A stretch of 64,000 nt of DNA, taken from positions 2,480,001 to 2,544,000 of the forward strand of contig JBLDXI010000020.1 of assembly GCA_047495785.1 (NCBI GenBank), read 5' to 3'. Made by a program: the position numbers and the translations under genes. Shown one piece after another: positions 1 through 11,442 of this stretch. Below the pieces are notes generated by a model that ran no database searches, was not told the DNA's origin, and worked only from the letters and a program-made list of their open reading frames with translations. The stretch comes from Lepidodermella squamata. Taxonomy: Eukaryota > Gastrotricha. The first letter of the stretch is position 1. Every line of letters starts with the position of its first letter.

Positions 1-47
1 TACACCCACTTGTAACACTGATTTTGAACTTGTGAATTTATTTTTAG

Positions 48-555
48 GCATCTTTGTTCATCACAGCGGCGAACCAAGAGGAGAAGGCATCGAGCTCAAT
101 GGCTTGCGTAACAGCTTATTACTTCATAGAAATCCTGTTTTTCGATCTCAGCCCGGTTTCATCTGACGGCATTCCCGTTATTTGCATTTTCTTCACATTT
201 CACACGTTCTTTGCACTGTTCACGTGCTTCATGGCCGCTCGTCTGATTCACTACGCCGAGATGGTCGAAGAGCACGAAAAAAAAGACGAGGAAGAGGAGC
301 ATGCTGTCAAGGAACATAAGAAATACGAGGTCAAGATCAAATATCGAAGCCCCGAGTTCTACAACGACCTGTAAGCAACTTTTCGCAAAAATTGGTAGTT
401 TACATTTAATTTCTTTTTCCAGATGCTTGCTGCTTTACGTTGGCATTATTCTGGTGTCTTATGTGGTTGTTTTCGCTTATCTGCCTATCAAGTCGAACAG
501 TGTCAAGTCAGACTATTCCAGCACCTACAAGACGCCAGTGGTTGCAGCCGAATGA
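48..555 (+). CDS. 3' exons of an unrecognised multi-pass membrane protein (5' part outside window)
   Basis: The first visible exon starts after a tttttag acceptor at about 48 and ends at 370. A GT-AG intron (371-422) joins it in frame to 423-555, which ends in TGA. The visible part has hydrophobic stretches around SMACVTAYYFIEILFF, IPVICIFFTFHTFFALF and CLLLYVGIILVSYVVVFAYL, consistent with about three membrane segments. Between the second and third lies a highly charged loop rich in Glu and Lys (HEKKDEEEEHAVKEHKKYE). The C-terminal tail is short and polar. I do not recognise the family and assign no function. The 5' end and start codon lie before base 1. Confidence 0.6.
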
Positions 556-639
556 AAATAATCGATTGAACCAATTTTTTTGTTTGCACGCTTCTCAATT
601 TCTTGTGATTGAGCCTAAACATGTTCGCCAATTTACTCG

Positions 640-645
640 AATAAA
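640..645 (+). terminator. candidate poly(A) signal AATAAA of the first gene
   Basis: AATAAA lies about 85 bases after the stop codon at 553-555, in the expected place for 3' end formation of the membrane-protein gene. The motif is common by chance in AT-rich DNA, so this is positional inference. Confidence 0.4.
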
Positions 646-1124
646 TGTTGGGGAGCTCCGAGCGGAACGCGTATCGCATGTGAAATATGGATGGGTATAT
701 TAGTAAAACTTTCGAAGAACAGATCGGCTACTAGATTTCGTAAAATTAAGGTAGCTTATTGGTGAAATCGCGGCTAACTGCGAAGACCAAAGTTCTACAC
801 CAGAACCACATTCTGCAAATTTAGCGTTGAAATCTTAAGCTGGACATTTTTAAGCGATTATTCAAGTCTAATTTGAAGTTTGAAAATAGTGTTTCGTCAG
901 ATAAATCGAACGTGATAAAAGTTTAAAAAAAGTCAGTTTCCAGTTAGTTATTTTATTCAAATTTATAACTAGCTGACTAACAAACCAGCACTTAAAATAA
1001 AATGATTAGCACTAAGTTCCAACTACAATAATCGGTTAACGATGTTAACAAAGTCTTTTAGCGAGTCTCTTTCCAAGAAATGTCTGCGTTGACTGGGTAG
1101 TTTAGGACCCTGGAGAAGCGCCAG
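646..1124. other. convergent 3' intergenic region
   Basis: This stretch lies between the 3' ends of the first gene (+) and JMJD6 (-). It is AT-rich with no convincing coding potential. It should hold the JMJD6 3' UTR. Confidence 0.5.
952..957 (-). terminator. candidate poly(A) signal for JMJD6
   Basis: TTTATT on the plus strand reads AATAAA on the minus strand, about 170 bases past the stop codon of the Ser/Arg-rich last exon of JMJD6. This placement suits use of the distal exon. Confidence 0.4.
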
Positions 1125-3009
1125 TTATCTGCCATGGCCATAGTGATGCGATCGTGACCGCGGGCTGCGTGATCTCGATCGATAACTGCGCGAATTCGAG
1201 TTCGAATGGCCTCCATTGCTGCGACGGTAGTCGTTGGAACGTCTCGTTGATCGGGATCGTGAGCGGGATGAAGCCGAAGAAACTGATGAGCTGCTGCTCC
1301 ATGATGAGTCGCTGCTTGAATCGACGGATGACGCGTACGAGTCACTGGACGATGACGAACTCGACGAAGAATCAGAAGCATAACCTCCCGGAAAGTAGTT
1401 GGTCACAGACTAAAAAGAAGAATCATAACAAATCAAATTAAATAACGTAATTTCAATTTTTCGATTCGGTGAGCAGCCAAGCAGCCAAACAAAAAAGGTC
1501 CCTCGATATTTTCCTCAATTCTAAGGCTTTTCCTAATTTTGCATCAACCAGAAATTTCGGAATTGTTCTATATTTGACCCTAAATCAGAATTCACAAGTC
1601 AGTCTCATTTGCCAATGTTAGGATTCTTGCATTGCGATGAATATTTTCAAGCAAAATGTCGAAGACTTCGCGCCTCACGAGTTCAAACACTTTCACATTC
1701 CTATACCAAAAATTATTTGAAATATTAGAAATTAGCTAGTTACATTGGGATTTTCGTAAATTTTGAGAGCGACTTCTGCCATTTCTGGCCGAACGATTTG
1801 CAACGCCTTGAGCCATTTACGCGCTAAAATTGGTCGATTTTTCACGGCATGCGCAAAAACGGTAGAAAAATTGCCCGGACTAGCAAAATTCTGCGTCACC
1901 GCCACAGTTGTATCCAAATTTAGGACAACGTGCCACCAGCCAGACGGCACGAATACCGTTTCGCCCGGGTGCTGCACAAAGTGAACTGGCTTGAACTCGG
2001 CCGGCCAGTCCTCGGCAAGAGTCCGCGGGTAAACATGCTTAAACCACGTTATCGCCTCGCCTCGGTTTCGCCACGCCTCAGATCGTTTTGGTTTAACGAG
2101 TTCGCGATCGGCCCCGGGCGGGATTAACGCCCATCTTTTACATCCAACAACCAGGGCATTCCAAGCCGATGTCCCGAGTGGGTCAATATGGATGCCGGTA
2201 CCACTTCGAGCCGGTCCGATGACAATCCAGCGATGGGGAGGGCGTTTCCGCTCGCCGGCATATCGCAGCAGGTCGTCTTGAAAAAACGCCGGAACTTCGT
2301 AGTCTTCCAACAACTTTTTCTTCTTACGATGCTAAATTGAGAAAGAAAAATCACAGATATCAAAATGTGATAATTGCCTCTTACTGAGTAGTTTCGTCAG
2401 AGCCTGAGTGATTATATCACAAGTAAAAATAATAAAAACGCGAAAAAAACGATTTGATTTAATTACCTCGCCGAACCTGGAATCGAAAATGTATAGCGGG
2501 CTGTCGTCTTTTGTGTTATGCATGTACTCTGCGTAATATTTGAACGTCATTTTCACAGAATCTCCAGAATCGTCCTCGCCGACTTTGAAAGGTTGGTTTC
2601 GATATTTTTTAGTCAATCTCTGAATCACAAAAGATTATTTTTTCCACCTTAAAATTGTCAGTTATCTACTCACTTCAATTGTCCAGCGATCATTTGCAAG
2701 CCACGAGTCTTGGGTGTGAAGCAGGATAACAGGTTTCCCCATTCCACTTTCGAAGCGGGATCGAAATTCTTCGACCGTGATTGTTCGAGCATCAATTCGT
2801 TCAATCGCGTCCGGTTCTTCGACCATGAATTTTTCCAATGGGAAATTATCGGCGAAATCGTGGTAAGTCCAGCCTCCAGCGATTCGAGACAGCTCAGACC
2901 TCGCATCTTCCTTAGCTCGCCGGATAACTCGGTTAACACGTCGTTTTTCCATCTCGCGACGACGAAGCCGTCGCTTCTTCCGGCCGTCAGAATTCATTGT
3001 ATTTGGCAT
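1125..3009 (-). CDS. JMJD6: JMJD6-like JmjC dioxygenase with C-terminal Ser/Arg tail
   Basis: JMJD6 is a nuclear Fe(II)/2-oxoglutarate dioxygenase that hydroxylates lysines, for example in splicing factors. Exons are 3009-2674, 2619-2467, 2331-1744 and 1409-1125; all junctions are phase 0 and give 453 residues. The N-terminus is basic ([11 protein letters not shown]). The segment [13 protein letters not shown] and the JmjC core with [17 protein letters not shown] and [16 protein letters not shown] are typical of JMJD6. The iron ligands would be about H211, D213 and H297. The last exon encodes a poly-Ser then RS-repeat tail, matching the poly-Ser C-terminus of vertebrate JMJD6. If the last intron is retained, translation stops at 1732 after PNVTS, giving a 362-residue tail-less form. 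Met 3009 was chosen because upstream codons are not conserved. The GBE1 gene lies upstream on the same strand. Confidence 0.93.
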
Positions 3010-3455
3010 TTTTACGCAAATTAACCTAAAATATATTAAAAATTTTAATACTATGCACCAAGCATCACAGTATTTATTATTGAATCGGCGCGTAAAAAGC
3101 TGACAAATAATATCGAAGTAATTCACGTCTTGCACAGCGCAGCGCTCGATTTCAATCTAAATGAATATATATATTCCAGGTGAGCGATTGGTATTTTCTT
3201 TTAATATTATATATCGAAGCAATAACAATAGTAATAATGTTTTCGGCACAACAAAAAAATAACCGGATTTTTTTCCATCTCATCAGCAATATGCACGGGG
3301 GTGAGGTCCAGCTAAATCGGCTCTAAACGGCCATTGCTTGATTTTACAATTATAACTCAAAAATAAGTAAACAACATTTTCGTATCGGAAGAGCATCGAC
3401 TCAGAAAATTGTCATCATTCTTTCTAGTTCTCGCTTTCTCTCTCTCTCTCTCTGC
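3010..3455. other. intergenic, JMJD6 promoter side and GBE1 3' UTR
   Basis: About 445 bases between two minus-strand genes. It holds the JMJD6 upstream region and the GBE1 3' UTR. The only distinctive element is a CT/GA dinucleotide run beside the GBE1 stop. TTTATT near 3071 could act as the GBE1 poly(A) signal on the minus strand. Confidence 0.5.
3435..3453. repeat. (CT)n microsatellite in GBE1 3' UTR
   Basis: An uninterrupted CT run on the plus strand (GA on the minus strand) starts two bases after the GBE1 stop codon. Confidence 0.85.
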
Positions 3456-6204
3456 CTAACTGACCGGGGCAGCTTTCGGAGGCGTGTTAGCGACAATTGG
3501 TTCGCCGACTGGGGCGAAAACCACGGCAGTACGAGTGGGTAGGTAGATCTGCGTTGAGAACGGGCGACCGTCCCACGGTTCCCCAGCTGTGTAGTGTGTC
3601 TCAGCGGCTCCAGGCAACAGCCGGCCATGACCGCCGAATCGCTTTTCGTCCGAATCTAGGACGATGCGGTAATCCTGGCGAGTTGGAAGCCCGATTTTGA
3701 AGTCGGAAAACGACTGGTTGTTATTGAAATTGAAGGCGAATACGAGACCAGCGCGCTCGAATACGACGACTTTGTCTGCGTTGTGCTTCTTGCTGACGTA
3801 GTGACCATCAGCTCGCAGCCAGCCGTACTTATCTTCAAGAGCGTTCATTGCGCAATCGAATTCGTTCAAATACTAAATTTAATCATTTTTGATTATATTT
3901 AAAGAAATTCAGGCCAATATCAAACCTTGTAACGAAGATTGGGATCGTCAACCAAGTTCCATTGACGACGGGCGTAGTGATACGACGAATTGTTACCAGC
4001 TCGAGGGAAATCCAGCCATTCAGGGTGGCCGAATTCGTTACCGATGAAATTCAAATAACCCTCACCGCCAAGAGCGTGAGTCATTAAGCGAATCATCTGA
4101 AGATTTCGGAATTAGAACCAATTAGGCTTCGATATTTCTACGCAAATTTACCTTGTGAAAAGCAATGCCGCGATCGATGACCGGGTTCATCGGAGAGTTA
4201 TCGCCCATGTTCCAATACATGTCAGCATCCATTAGCCAAAATGCGATTGTTTTGTCACCGACCAAAGCCTGATAACCAACAAATCAACAATTTAAGCATT
4301 GAAAAAATGCAATAATAAAAGAATCCTCCTTAGTAAAAATTTACGAATTTCTCAAAATCCGAGCTGCGAAAACTTCAGCCGGAATAGAAACGGGTCCGAA
4401 AATTCAGGTTCCAGCACTGAATTCAAGCGGCTTGGAACCAATTTTTCAGACCCATAGATGACCCTCACAACTCAAGAATTTTCATTTTAGGTATCTGGTG
4501 CCATCAGCTAGGTAGAAACGCATTCAAGACTTCTAATATCGGAAAAATCAATTATTTGTAAATCAATAATTGGAATCAATATCGGCCAGTAGTAAAATAA
4601 TTGTAATTTATTTTAGATTCTTAATTTGATATCCCAAGGAAGACTTAAAAACCTAATTTTGGGAAAATTTTAGCTGGAACCCAAATTTAGTGCGTCTACT
4701 TTCAATAAAAACCTCGCTAGCGAACTTCTGGTTGGTAAAACAACGGTTTGACCATTCATTTTTCGAAAAATACCTGGTCGTGGCATTCGGCATACGCAAT
4801 GTGGCGTTCACCATAACGACGATTGATCAGAGCCCAAACCAGCTCATCCATATTCCAATCTTCATCCCGCTTATCGCGCAAATACTTGATCCAAATATCG
4901 GGAATGGCCATAGCGAGACGGTAATCGAACCCAATACCACCCTCAGAAACAGAACGGCAGAGACCAGGCATTCCAGACACATCTTCAGCAACCGTGACCA
5001 TAAACGGGTATGACTTATGCAAAATTTCATTCGCCAACATGAGGTAGACAACGGAATCAGTGTCGGTATTCAACGAGAAATACTCATCGTAATGGCCAGA
5101 AAAGCCGTGGCCAACGCCATGAGTGTGGTACAACATCGAGGTAACACCATCAAAACGGAAACCATCGAAATGGTACTCGTCAACCCACCAACGCAAGTTG
5201 GACAACAAAAATCGAAGAACTTCAGGCTGCGAGTAGTCGAAAAGGCGAGAATCCCACAACGAATGAGTACCCTTCGGGCCAGAATGGAAGAAACACGCAT
5301 CAGTACCGTCGAATTCGTTCAAGCCATCGAGAGTATTTTTCGACGCATGCGAGTGAACAACGTCCAAAAACACCATGATGCCCATACCATGAGCTTTGTC
5401 AATCAAATACTTCAACTCATCCGGGGTACCGTAACGGCTACTCGCGGCGAAGAAGCTTGTGATTTGATAGCCGAAAGACGCGTAATACGCATGTTCCATA
5501 ATCGCCATCAGCTGAACAGCATTGTAGCCAAGACGGCGAATTCGAGGCAAGACGTTGTCGGCAAATTCGCGGTAGGTCGCAACTCGACCTTCAGCCGATG
5601 CAATACCTACGTGAGCCTCGTAGATTCTTAAACTGCCCGTTTGTTTCGGGCGCTGGTTTTTGAACTCGAATTTCTCCTCCGGATTCCAGAAAACGTGTTC
5701 GTAAATCGTTGAGGATTTTGAGCAGGTTACGTAACTCGCCCACGGGTCGATGCGGTCCAAAGTTTCACCGTTGTGATTACGAACAGCCAACTTAATAACT
5801 GTTCCATGAGCAATCGGACATTTGCCATTCGGAAGCGCCGGGATATCAAGCACCCATTTCCCGAACTCTTTCGCGGTAAAACGGTATTTCTCATCAATAG
5901 CCCAGTTGTTGAAATCGCCACGCAGGTAGATTTCCTTAGCGCCTGGAGCCCAGATGCAGCAATGGATTGAATTATTGTCCATTTTCTTGATGCCATAACG
6001 CTTGTAGGACTGGGTGAAAGCATCAACGCCGCCTTCCCAGTTCTGAATGGTCTTCAGGTAGTTTTCGAAAACGCCGTAGCGACGACGAATTTCTTTCTCG
6101 TAGCTCTTCAAGTAACCATCTACTTTCATCAGGTTGTCGATATGCGGCACTTGGACTTGCATGCCGTCTAGTGTGAAAGCTGCGAATGAATCCATGTTTA
6201 TCAA
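3456..6204 (-). CDS. GBE1: 1,4-alpha-glucan (glycogen) branching enzyme
   Basis: This GH13 enzyme makes alpha-1,6 branches in cytosolic glycogen. Exons 6204-4774, 4268-4152, 4096-3926 and 3872-3456 join in frame to 711 residues, close to animal GBE1 (about 700). The N-terminal CBM48 region contains [12 protein letters not shown]. The catalytic barrel contains VVHSHASKN, the nucleophile motif [13 protein letters not shown], the acid/base motif [11 protein letters not shown] and HDQ, followed by [14 protein letters not shown]. The C-terminal beta domain contains [12 protein letters not shown] and [13 protein letters not shown] second in-frame Met at 6195 is an equally possible start. The first intron (about 505 bases) is long for this window. 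All catalytic motifs are intact, so it should be active. Confidence 0.97.
4269..4773 (-). other. long first intron of GBE1
   Basis: A GT-AG intron of about 505 bases. It is AT-rich and I see no conserved element or coding sequence in it. Confidence 0.75.
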
Positions 6205-6361
6205 TAAACAAAAAATATAGAATCTAGAAAGATTTAAAATCGTAATTTCATTTTCAAATTTCAGAATTAATACTCAAAAATAATCACCAATAAAGTCACT
6301 ATTTGGGTTAGTCGAAAAATCTCAACAATGATCTACCCGATAGAAAAATATCGTGAATAAA

Positions 6362-8285
6362 CTACAAAGTGGCTGACAAGCTCCATTCATCCGGGTTATC
6401 ACCAGAAATTCTGAGCAGTTGAGAATGAAATTTAGCTAGCCGCTCTGGGCGATGAGCTATGGTAACTAGTGTAATATCAGCTGCTTGGCAGGCTTCGAAC
6501 ATTCGTTGCTCGTATTCGGCGTCCAAACTACTTGTCGGCTCGTCGACGAAGGCAATCAAAGGCGAGTGAAATAGCAATCTTGCAAACATGAATCGTTGAA
6601 TTTCTCCAGGGCTCATAACGTCGCTCAGCGTTGCGGGTGAGCCGCCGGTATTTTGGGTCGATATGCCGTTCTGATTTATAGCAAACACTCGATCTTCAAG
6701 ACCAACGATTTGCAGGACATTTCTCATCAGCTGCTCATCAGCAGGTGACAGGTCACTCTTTAAACTAGGGAAGACAATGTTATCTGCAACCGTTCCCACG
6801 GTTAGATAGGGCGTTTGAGGAAGAAAAAGGCAGTCGATCATATTACTATCCCCACCAGAATGATCGAAAAATTCATATTCACCCCCGGCCATTGGCCAAA
6901 TTCCAGCCAATGTCCTGAACAAGGACGACTTGCCGCAGCCAGATTTACCCGTGATCAAAATATTGCCACCTTTCTTAATATCCAAAGTAAGATTTCTGAT
7001 CAGGGTTTTCGAGGCAGGCGGAGGGCTTTTCACCGTGAGATTACGCAGCTGCAAGATTAGACTATTATTTGGAACAGCACATTTCCTTTTTCGCGAAAAA
7101 TCGACAACGGTAATGGGTTCTTTGACCATGGGTGCAAGTAGCGGTATACTCTGCTCTTGTTGGTCATAGGCTGTAATCAGCTGGTCGCAATGTTTAGATT
7201 CAGGAGACATGCATTCGACTAGCTGGCCAATACGATGCACAGTCCCCACAAATTCGGTGAATTCATCACTCAGTCCGATCAGAGATGTAAAGCAGAAGAT
7301 CAAATACATGCAAACGAAAGAGTTTTTGCTGACTAGAGCACCAATTTCTGATGGTGTTAAATCTGGGTACCAGCCCTGTTGTAGAGGCATAGCGATGATG
7401 CAATATGTAAGAATTGAGCCGGAATATTGCCAGAACCAAGTAGCCAAATCGACGCAGAAGCGAGATATCGAAAGTCGGTACATCGAAACAATCAAAGTAT
7501 TCAAAGATGAATCTAAAGAAGCTTGCTCATAATAAGCACCAGCTTGACCGTAGAAAGCTCCGCTTTCTGCATTAGATCGTAACATCGAATGCTGAAAAAT
7601 CCAAGTTTTCGCAAATCATTAAAATAGATCCAAGTCATACCTTATGACGGAAGTTTCCTTCCTCTCTTTGCTTGATGAAAACACGTCTACCAGCAATCAC
7701 AACCAAAAATCGATTTATCACAGTGGCGACGATGAAAAATCCGACTATCATGCCAGGCGCAGCCCAGCCTGCTGTGTTAACAGTCTGGAAAGTGTAGTAG
7801 CCAATAGTGAACGGCGATATCAAAATCAACGGCACCATCGTGCTGAACGATGTGCAAAATGCATCAACATCACGAGTGATTCGTTGGTCAACGTTGTCAA
7901 CGGCACTGTCAACGACATTCAAATAACAGAAACTGTTCTTGTTCATATATTTTTCATGCAGCTTCATGGTTATGGCCCTGCGCATTGCAATATTTGCCTG
8001 AAACGCCATGAATTGACCGGCGCTCTTCACAAAGGCCATGGCGACGACGAGGCCAAAACTTTGCAGAGAATAAGTTATAAACTGATTCCAGTCTTGGTCA
8101 ATAAGGATGCGATAGTAGCCACTAGATATCAAGCCGACATAATAAGCAAGCATTTGCTCTATCATTCCAGTCGATAGCACAAATAAAGCGACCCACGCCG
8201 CAATGGTCAGAGAACCATTCGAGAAAAATGCCATTGCCATCGTCAATCGAAGGCGCTTGCAAAACTTTGCGTCGATCTTATCCAT
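6362..8285 (-). CDS. ABCD4: ABC subfamily D half transporter, ABCD4-like
   Basis: ABCD4 acts in lysosomal cobalamin export. Exons 8285-7641 and 7591-6362 join in frame to 624 residues (human protein about 606). The N-terminal half carries membrane segments and the ABCD4-like stretches LNVVDSAVDNVDQRI and LILISPFTIGYYT. The middle contains PSEIGALVSKNSFVCMYLI. The nucleotide-binding domain has Walker A GKSGCGKSS, signature MSPGEIQRFMFARL, Walker B LIAFVDEPTSSLD and the switch His in TIAHRPERL, all intact. The short N-terminus and lack of an obvious peroxisomal-targeting extension fit ABCD4 better than ABCD1-3. Vitamin B12 transport is inferred from family membership. The upstream region is shared with the divergent CSTPP1-like gene. 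Confidence 0.9.
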
Positions 8286-9195
8286 TACTGAATTAAAATT
8301 CTAGGAAGTTGCATTAGATACAACAAGTTACAGCTTGGAATGAATCCCAGAGCATTGATCACAAATCGCAAGGCATAAGTCATAAAACATAAAAGGTAAA
8401 GCATTCGCGGCGAAGCAGATCGCCTGCAACCATCTACAGCCTGCATTTCTATAACAGATAACAACCATAGATTTTAACTGTCGTTATATCGAAATTCGTG
8501 AAAGCTTATCTCGCCAGATTTACAAGCCCAATATTATCAAAACTTATGAATGAATCTATTTCCTATGACCTATGCTCTTTAGACTAAGACTTTCTAAATA
8601 AGAGATAACAGATAACATGCCGCATGCCGACGATAGCATTGCGGAAGACTTATACATTGCGGTTATGACCTAGAAAGATCCAGAGCTTGGAAATCACGTG
8701 AGCGTCTAACAACCTTGAATGATATTTTAAATTGATTATTTATATTATGCCAAAACTTATAAAATAATCAAAGCCAAGTTTTGTTTTTTTAGCTTCATTA
8801 GCGACCTTGGCTGGTCCTTCATGGAAGGGTACAGGTACATCAGATCTTTTCTACTGACCAACCCAAGCCCTCTTAAATTACCTGAATTGGGTATCCATCC
8901 ATCCCAATTGCAAATTTGGGTAGTTCCTCCATAACCTTTCTGCTAACAATTAGGATCAAGTTGTACGTGTTGGTCCTTCATTTTATTACCATTTAAGCTG
9001 TCATAACTTGAGAGCCGTTACCTACTGTGTCGTTAGGAATTTTGATTTTATTTGCTAGATGGATTGAAAGCAGCGAGTGAATATAGCAAACAGAAAATTA
9101 ATCAACCCTTGGCTGTGCTACTGCTGGATTGTGGATTGTTAAGAAACATGGGTAAATTTAGAAACGTGTTCTGCTTGAGTTTCGATTATGGTTCC
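8286..9195. other. divergent intergenic region (ABCD4 / CSTPP1-like)
   Basis: About 910 bases lie between two start codons on opposite strands, so this stretch must hold both promoters. It is AT-rich, and I see no conserved motif I would name. The frame from 9052 to the chosen start stays open but lacks similarity to the family. Confidence 0.5.
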
Positions 9196-10603
9196 ATGTT
9201 AGGTTCGCACCTCTGCTACGATCCACTTTCGAAAGAGTTCGAATTGATTATGGTCGACGCGCTAACTGTTTACGTCCAAGCTAAAATTGCCGATTCTGAT
9301 CTGCGATTGGACAGATTCTTGCTGGACTAGTAAGATTAGCCTTCGACTGATTGAAATTGTAACGCCTGGTTTTTCATACACTAGCTTTAGAAAGGTTAAA
9401 CTAGGCGAGCATGTCTTCCAACGGTAATAATATCCGGTTAAAGTACCTGCTTTTCAAACGAATTATCTTTCAGAAATTTCGAGTTCATATCTGGAAGCGA
9501 CCACAATAAAAAGATGTTCATATCGCTGTTCTGGAAAACTTACCATCACCTGGTAGGTTATAGGCGCGATAACTTTGGTACGGGCAGCAAAGATTTGGTT
9601 TCTATTTTTTCAGGCCTTTACTCCAGAACCGTTGACCGAGGCCGATTACTTCAATCTCCTGTTATTTCTGTGTCCAGACTTGCCAAGGTCTCTCGTATCG
9701 GCTGCGTTCGCCACAATTACGGTGCCGATAGATGACAAATTATATTTCTCAGATTTTATTTATTCGTTCCAACTGTGCTTCTTCTTCAACGTATTCGTTC
9801 AATCTTTCCGTGAGCAGTTAAGGTTCACGGAACGAATTATGACTAAGGAGAGGGTCATTGATACTGTTGTTGCGGTTCATGCTCAGCTTTCAGCCTCTGG
9901 GAATGTTGCTTTGCCACCGCAGAATGCTTTAAAGGCTGCTTTCGTAAACGTGGAGCTGTTTGAAAATTGGAAAAGCGTACAAGATTGCTTGGTGCGCAAT
10001 GATGGAATCAATAATGCTGTTGGCATTTTGCCTCTGAGATCGACAATGGTAGATCATGACTCGCTAAAATCCGTGATACCGACCGACTGGGGTCGAAAGC
10101 ATCCTATCCAACCTACAATGCTTACTCTGAATACTCACACTACACCACAAGGCCCCATGTATGACAATAGCCAGAGTTCAAACATACTCAAAGGCCTGAC
10201 TTCATCTTTGCCAGCGAGTAATAAGCTATTGAAACGGCCATCGCGGCAACTGAAGTTAGCCGTTCATAGCGCAAGTACGATCACGCAAGATTCTGAACCG
10301 ATGTTCTTATTGGATCAAAGCTCTGTGGCTGAAAACTCATCTAGCACTGGCACCACGCCCAACTTCAACAATGGGACATCTCAACCGCAGCAGTCCAGAT
10401 CGAATGTAAAAGCAGCGAATCGCGCTCGATTGCCTAGCATTCAAGCCAATTCAATCGGATCTGCCAACTCGGGCAACGGGAGTGGTAATGCGAAAATGCA
10501 TATGTCAAATAGCATCCCGTCAAGTCTCAGTTGTCAGGTTTTGGACGAGCAATCGTCTTCCGATGACGCTACTTCAGTTTCATCTGACCCTGACAATGAA
10601 TAA
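9196..10603 (+). CDS. CSTPP1: CSTPP1 (C11orf49)-like regulator of tubulin polyglutamylation
   Basis: CSTPP1 is a centriolar-satellite protein that binds the tubulin polyglutamylase complex. Exons 9196-9329, 9385-9423, 9474-9552 and 9614-10603 sum to 1242 bases (413 residues). Family features run in order: a short start with MLGSHLCYDPLSKEFE and LTVYVQAKIADSDLRLDRF; FISLFWKTYHHL; LTEADYFNLLLFLCPDLPR; LYFSDFIYSFQLCFFFNVF; and GINNAVGILPLRSTMVDHD. The acidic Ser-rich C-terminus (SSSDDATSVSSDPDNE) also matches the family. The region between the last conserved block and the C-terminus is low-complexity and longer than in vertebrates. The start is chosen by alignment to the vertebrate N-terminus; an upstream extension stays open but is not conserved. 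Confidence 0.82.
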
Positions 10604-11442
10604 TGAACTCGTTGTAATCAGAAATTTCTTCTCCGCACTTTCACCTCCAAGTCAAGTATCAAGTGCAACATGTGATAATTTTCAAAATAAAATGCAATTG
10701 TTCGGTTTATTTTTTTCGCTGATAAATAGCTGAACATTATATCGCAAATACCTGGGATAAGCTGCAGATATTACAACGGCCAACTCAAAATGAATAAGGT
10801 TACAGATTTTCATCAGGGATATGTGGCACAAACATCACACACTAGAACGAGACACCAGACATTTTTCTCAGTTAACCTCATTCGAAAAGCTATCCATCAG
10901 AATAAGTAATGCCGTTAAAACAAGCGAAGTAACGGGATTGAACGTTAAAACTATTTCTCTACAAATTTTCTCCGGAAACTGAGAACCAAACTGACCCGAC
11001 ACACAACACACGAATTCAATAAGAATGATGATTATTTGATTGCACCGTTATCATTACCATAGGATGACTAAAATGGGCCTGATGGCAGTCAGAAAAAATG
11101 CTCTCACATGCTGCGGAATGAAACAAAAATCTGCCGCGTGTTGCTCTAAAAACAATAAGCATCATAGACAAACACGCTAAATTGGCAAGTGACGGTAGTT
11201 TCACCACTGAATGTTGATACATGACAGTAAATAAGATCACATGCCAATCACATCGTCGCGTAAAATCGATTAATGGCTATATCGGTACGTTGAAAAATAA
11301 ATTACCACAAAAAACCGCTCCGTAAAGCTGAGCAGCACTTAAATTAATCGTCATAATATAATCATTTCTTGCAAAGGAATGAAATAAATATCGAAATAGT
11401 AAGACATAAAATAGATTTTGAATACTAGTATTGCACCTTTCT
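10604..11442. other. convergent 3' intergenic region
   Basis: About 840 bases between the stops of the CSTPP1-like gene (+) and synaptojanin (-). AT-rich; apart from the poly(A) signal at 10686 I see nothing that supports a further gene. Confidence 0.5.
10686..10691 (+). terminator. candidate poly(A) signal of the CSTPP1-like gene
   Basis: AATAAA about 83 bases after the stop codon, a typical position for cleavage and polyadenylation. Confidence 0.5.

Noticed and set aside
5017-5631. 204-codon open frame antisense to GBE1
   Set aside because: It mirrors the conserved GBE1 catalytic exon; the opposite strand has all expected motifs and this frame has none.
9052-9195. in-frame N-terminal extension of the CSTPP1-like protein
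   Set aside because: No ATG starts it except internal ones, and it has no similarity to the vertebrate N-terminus, whereas the part from Met 9196 does.
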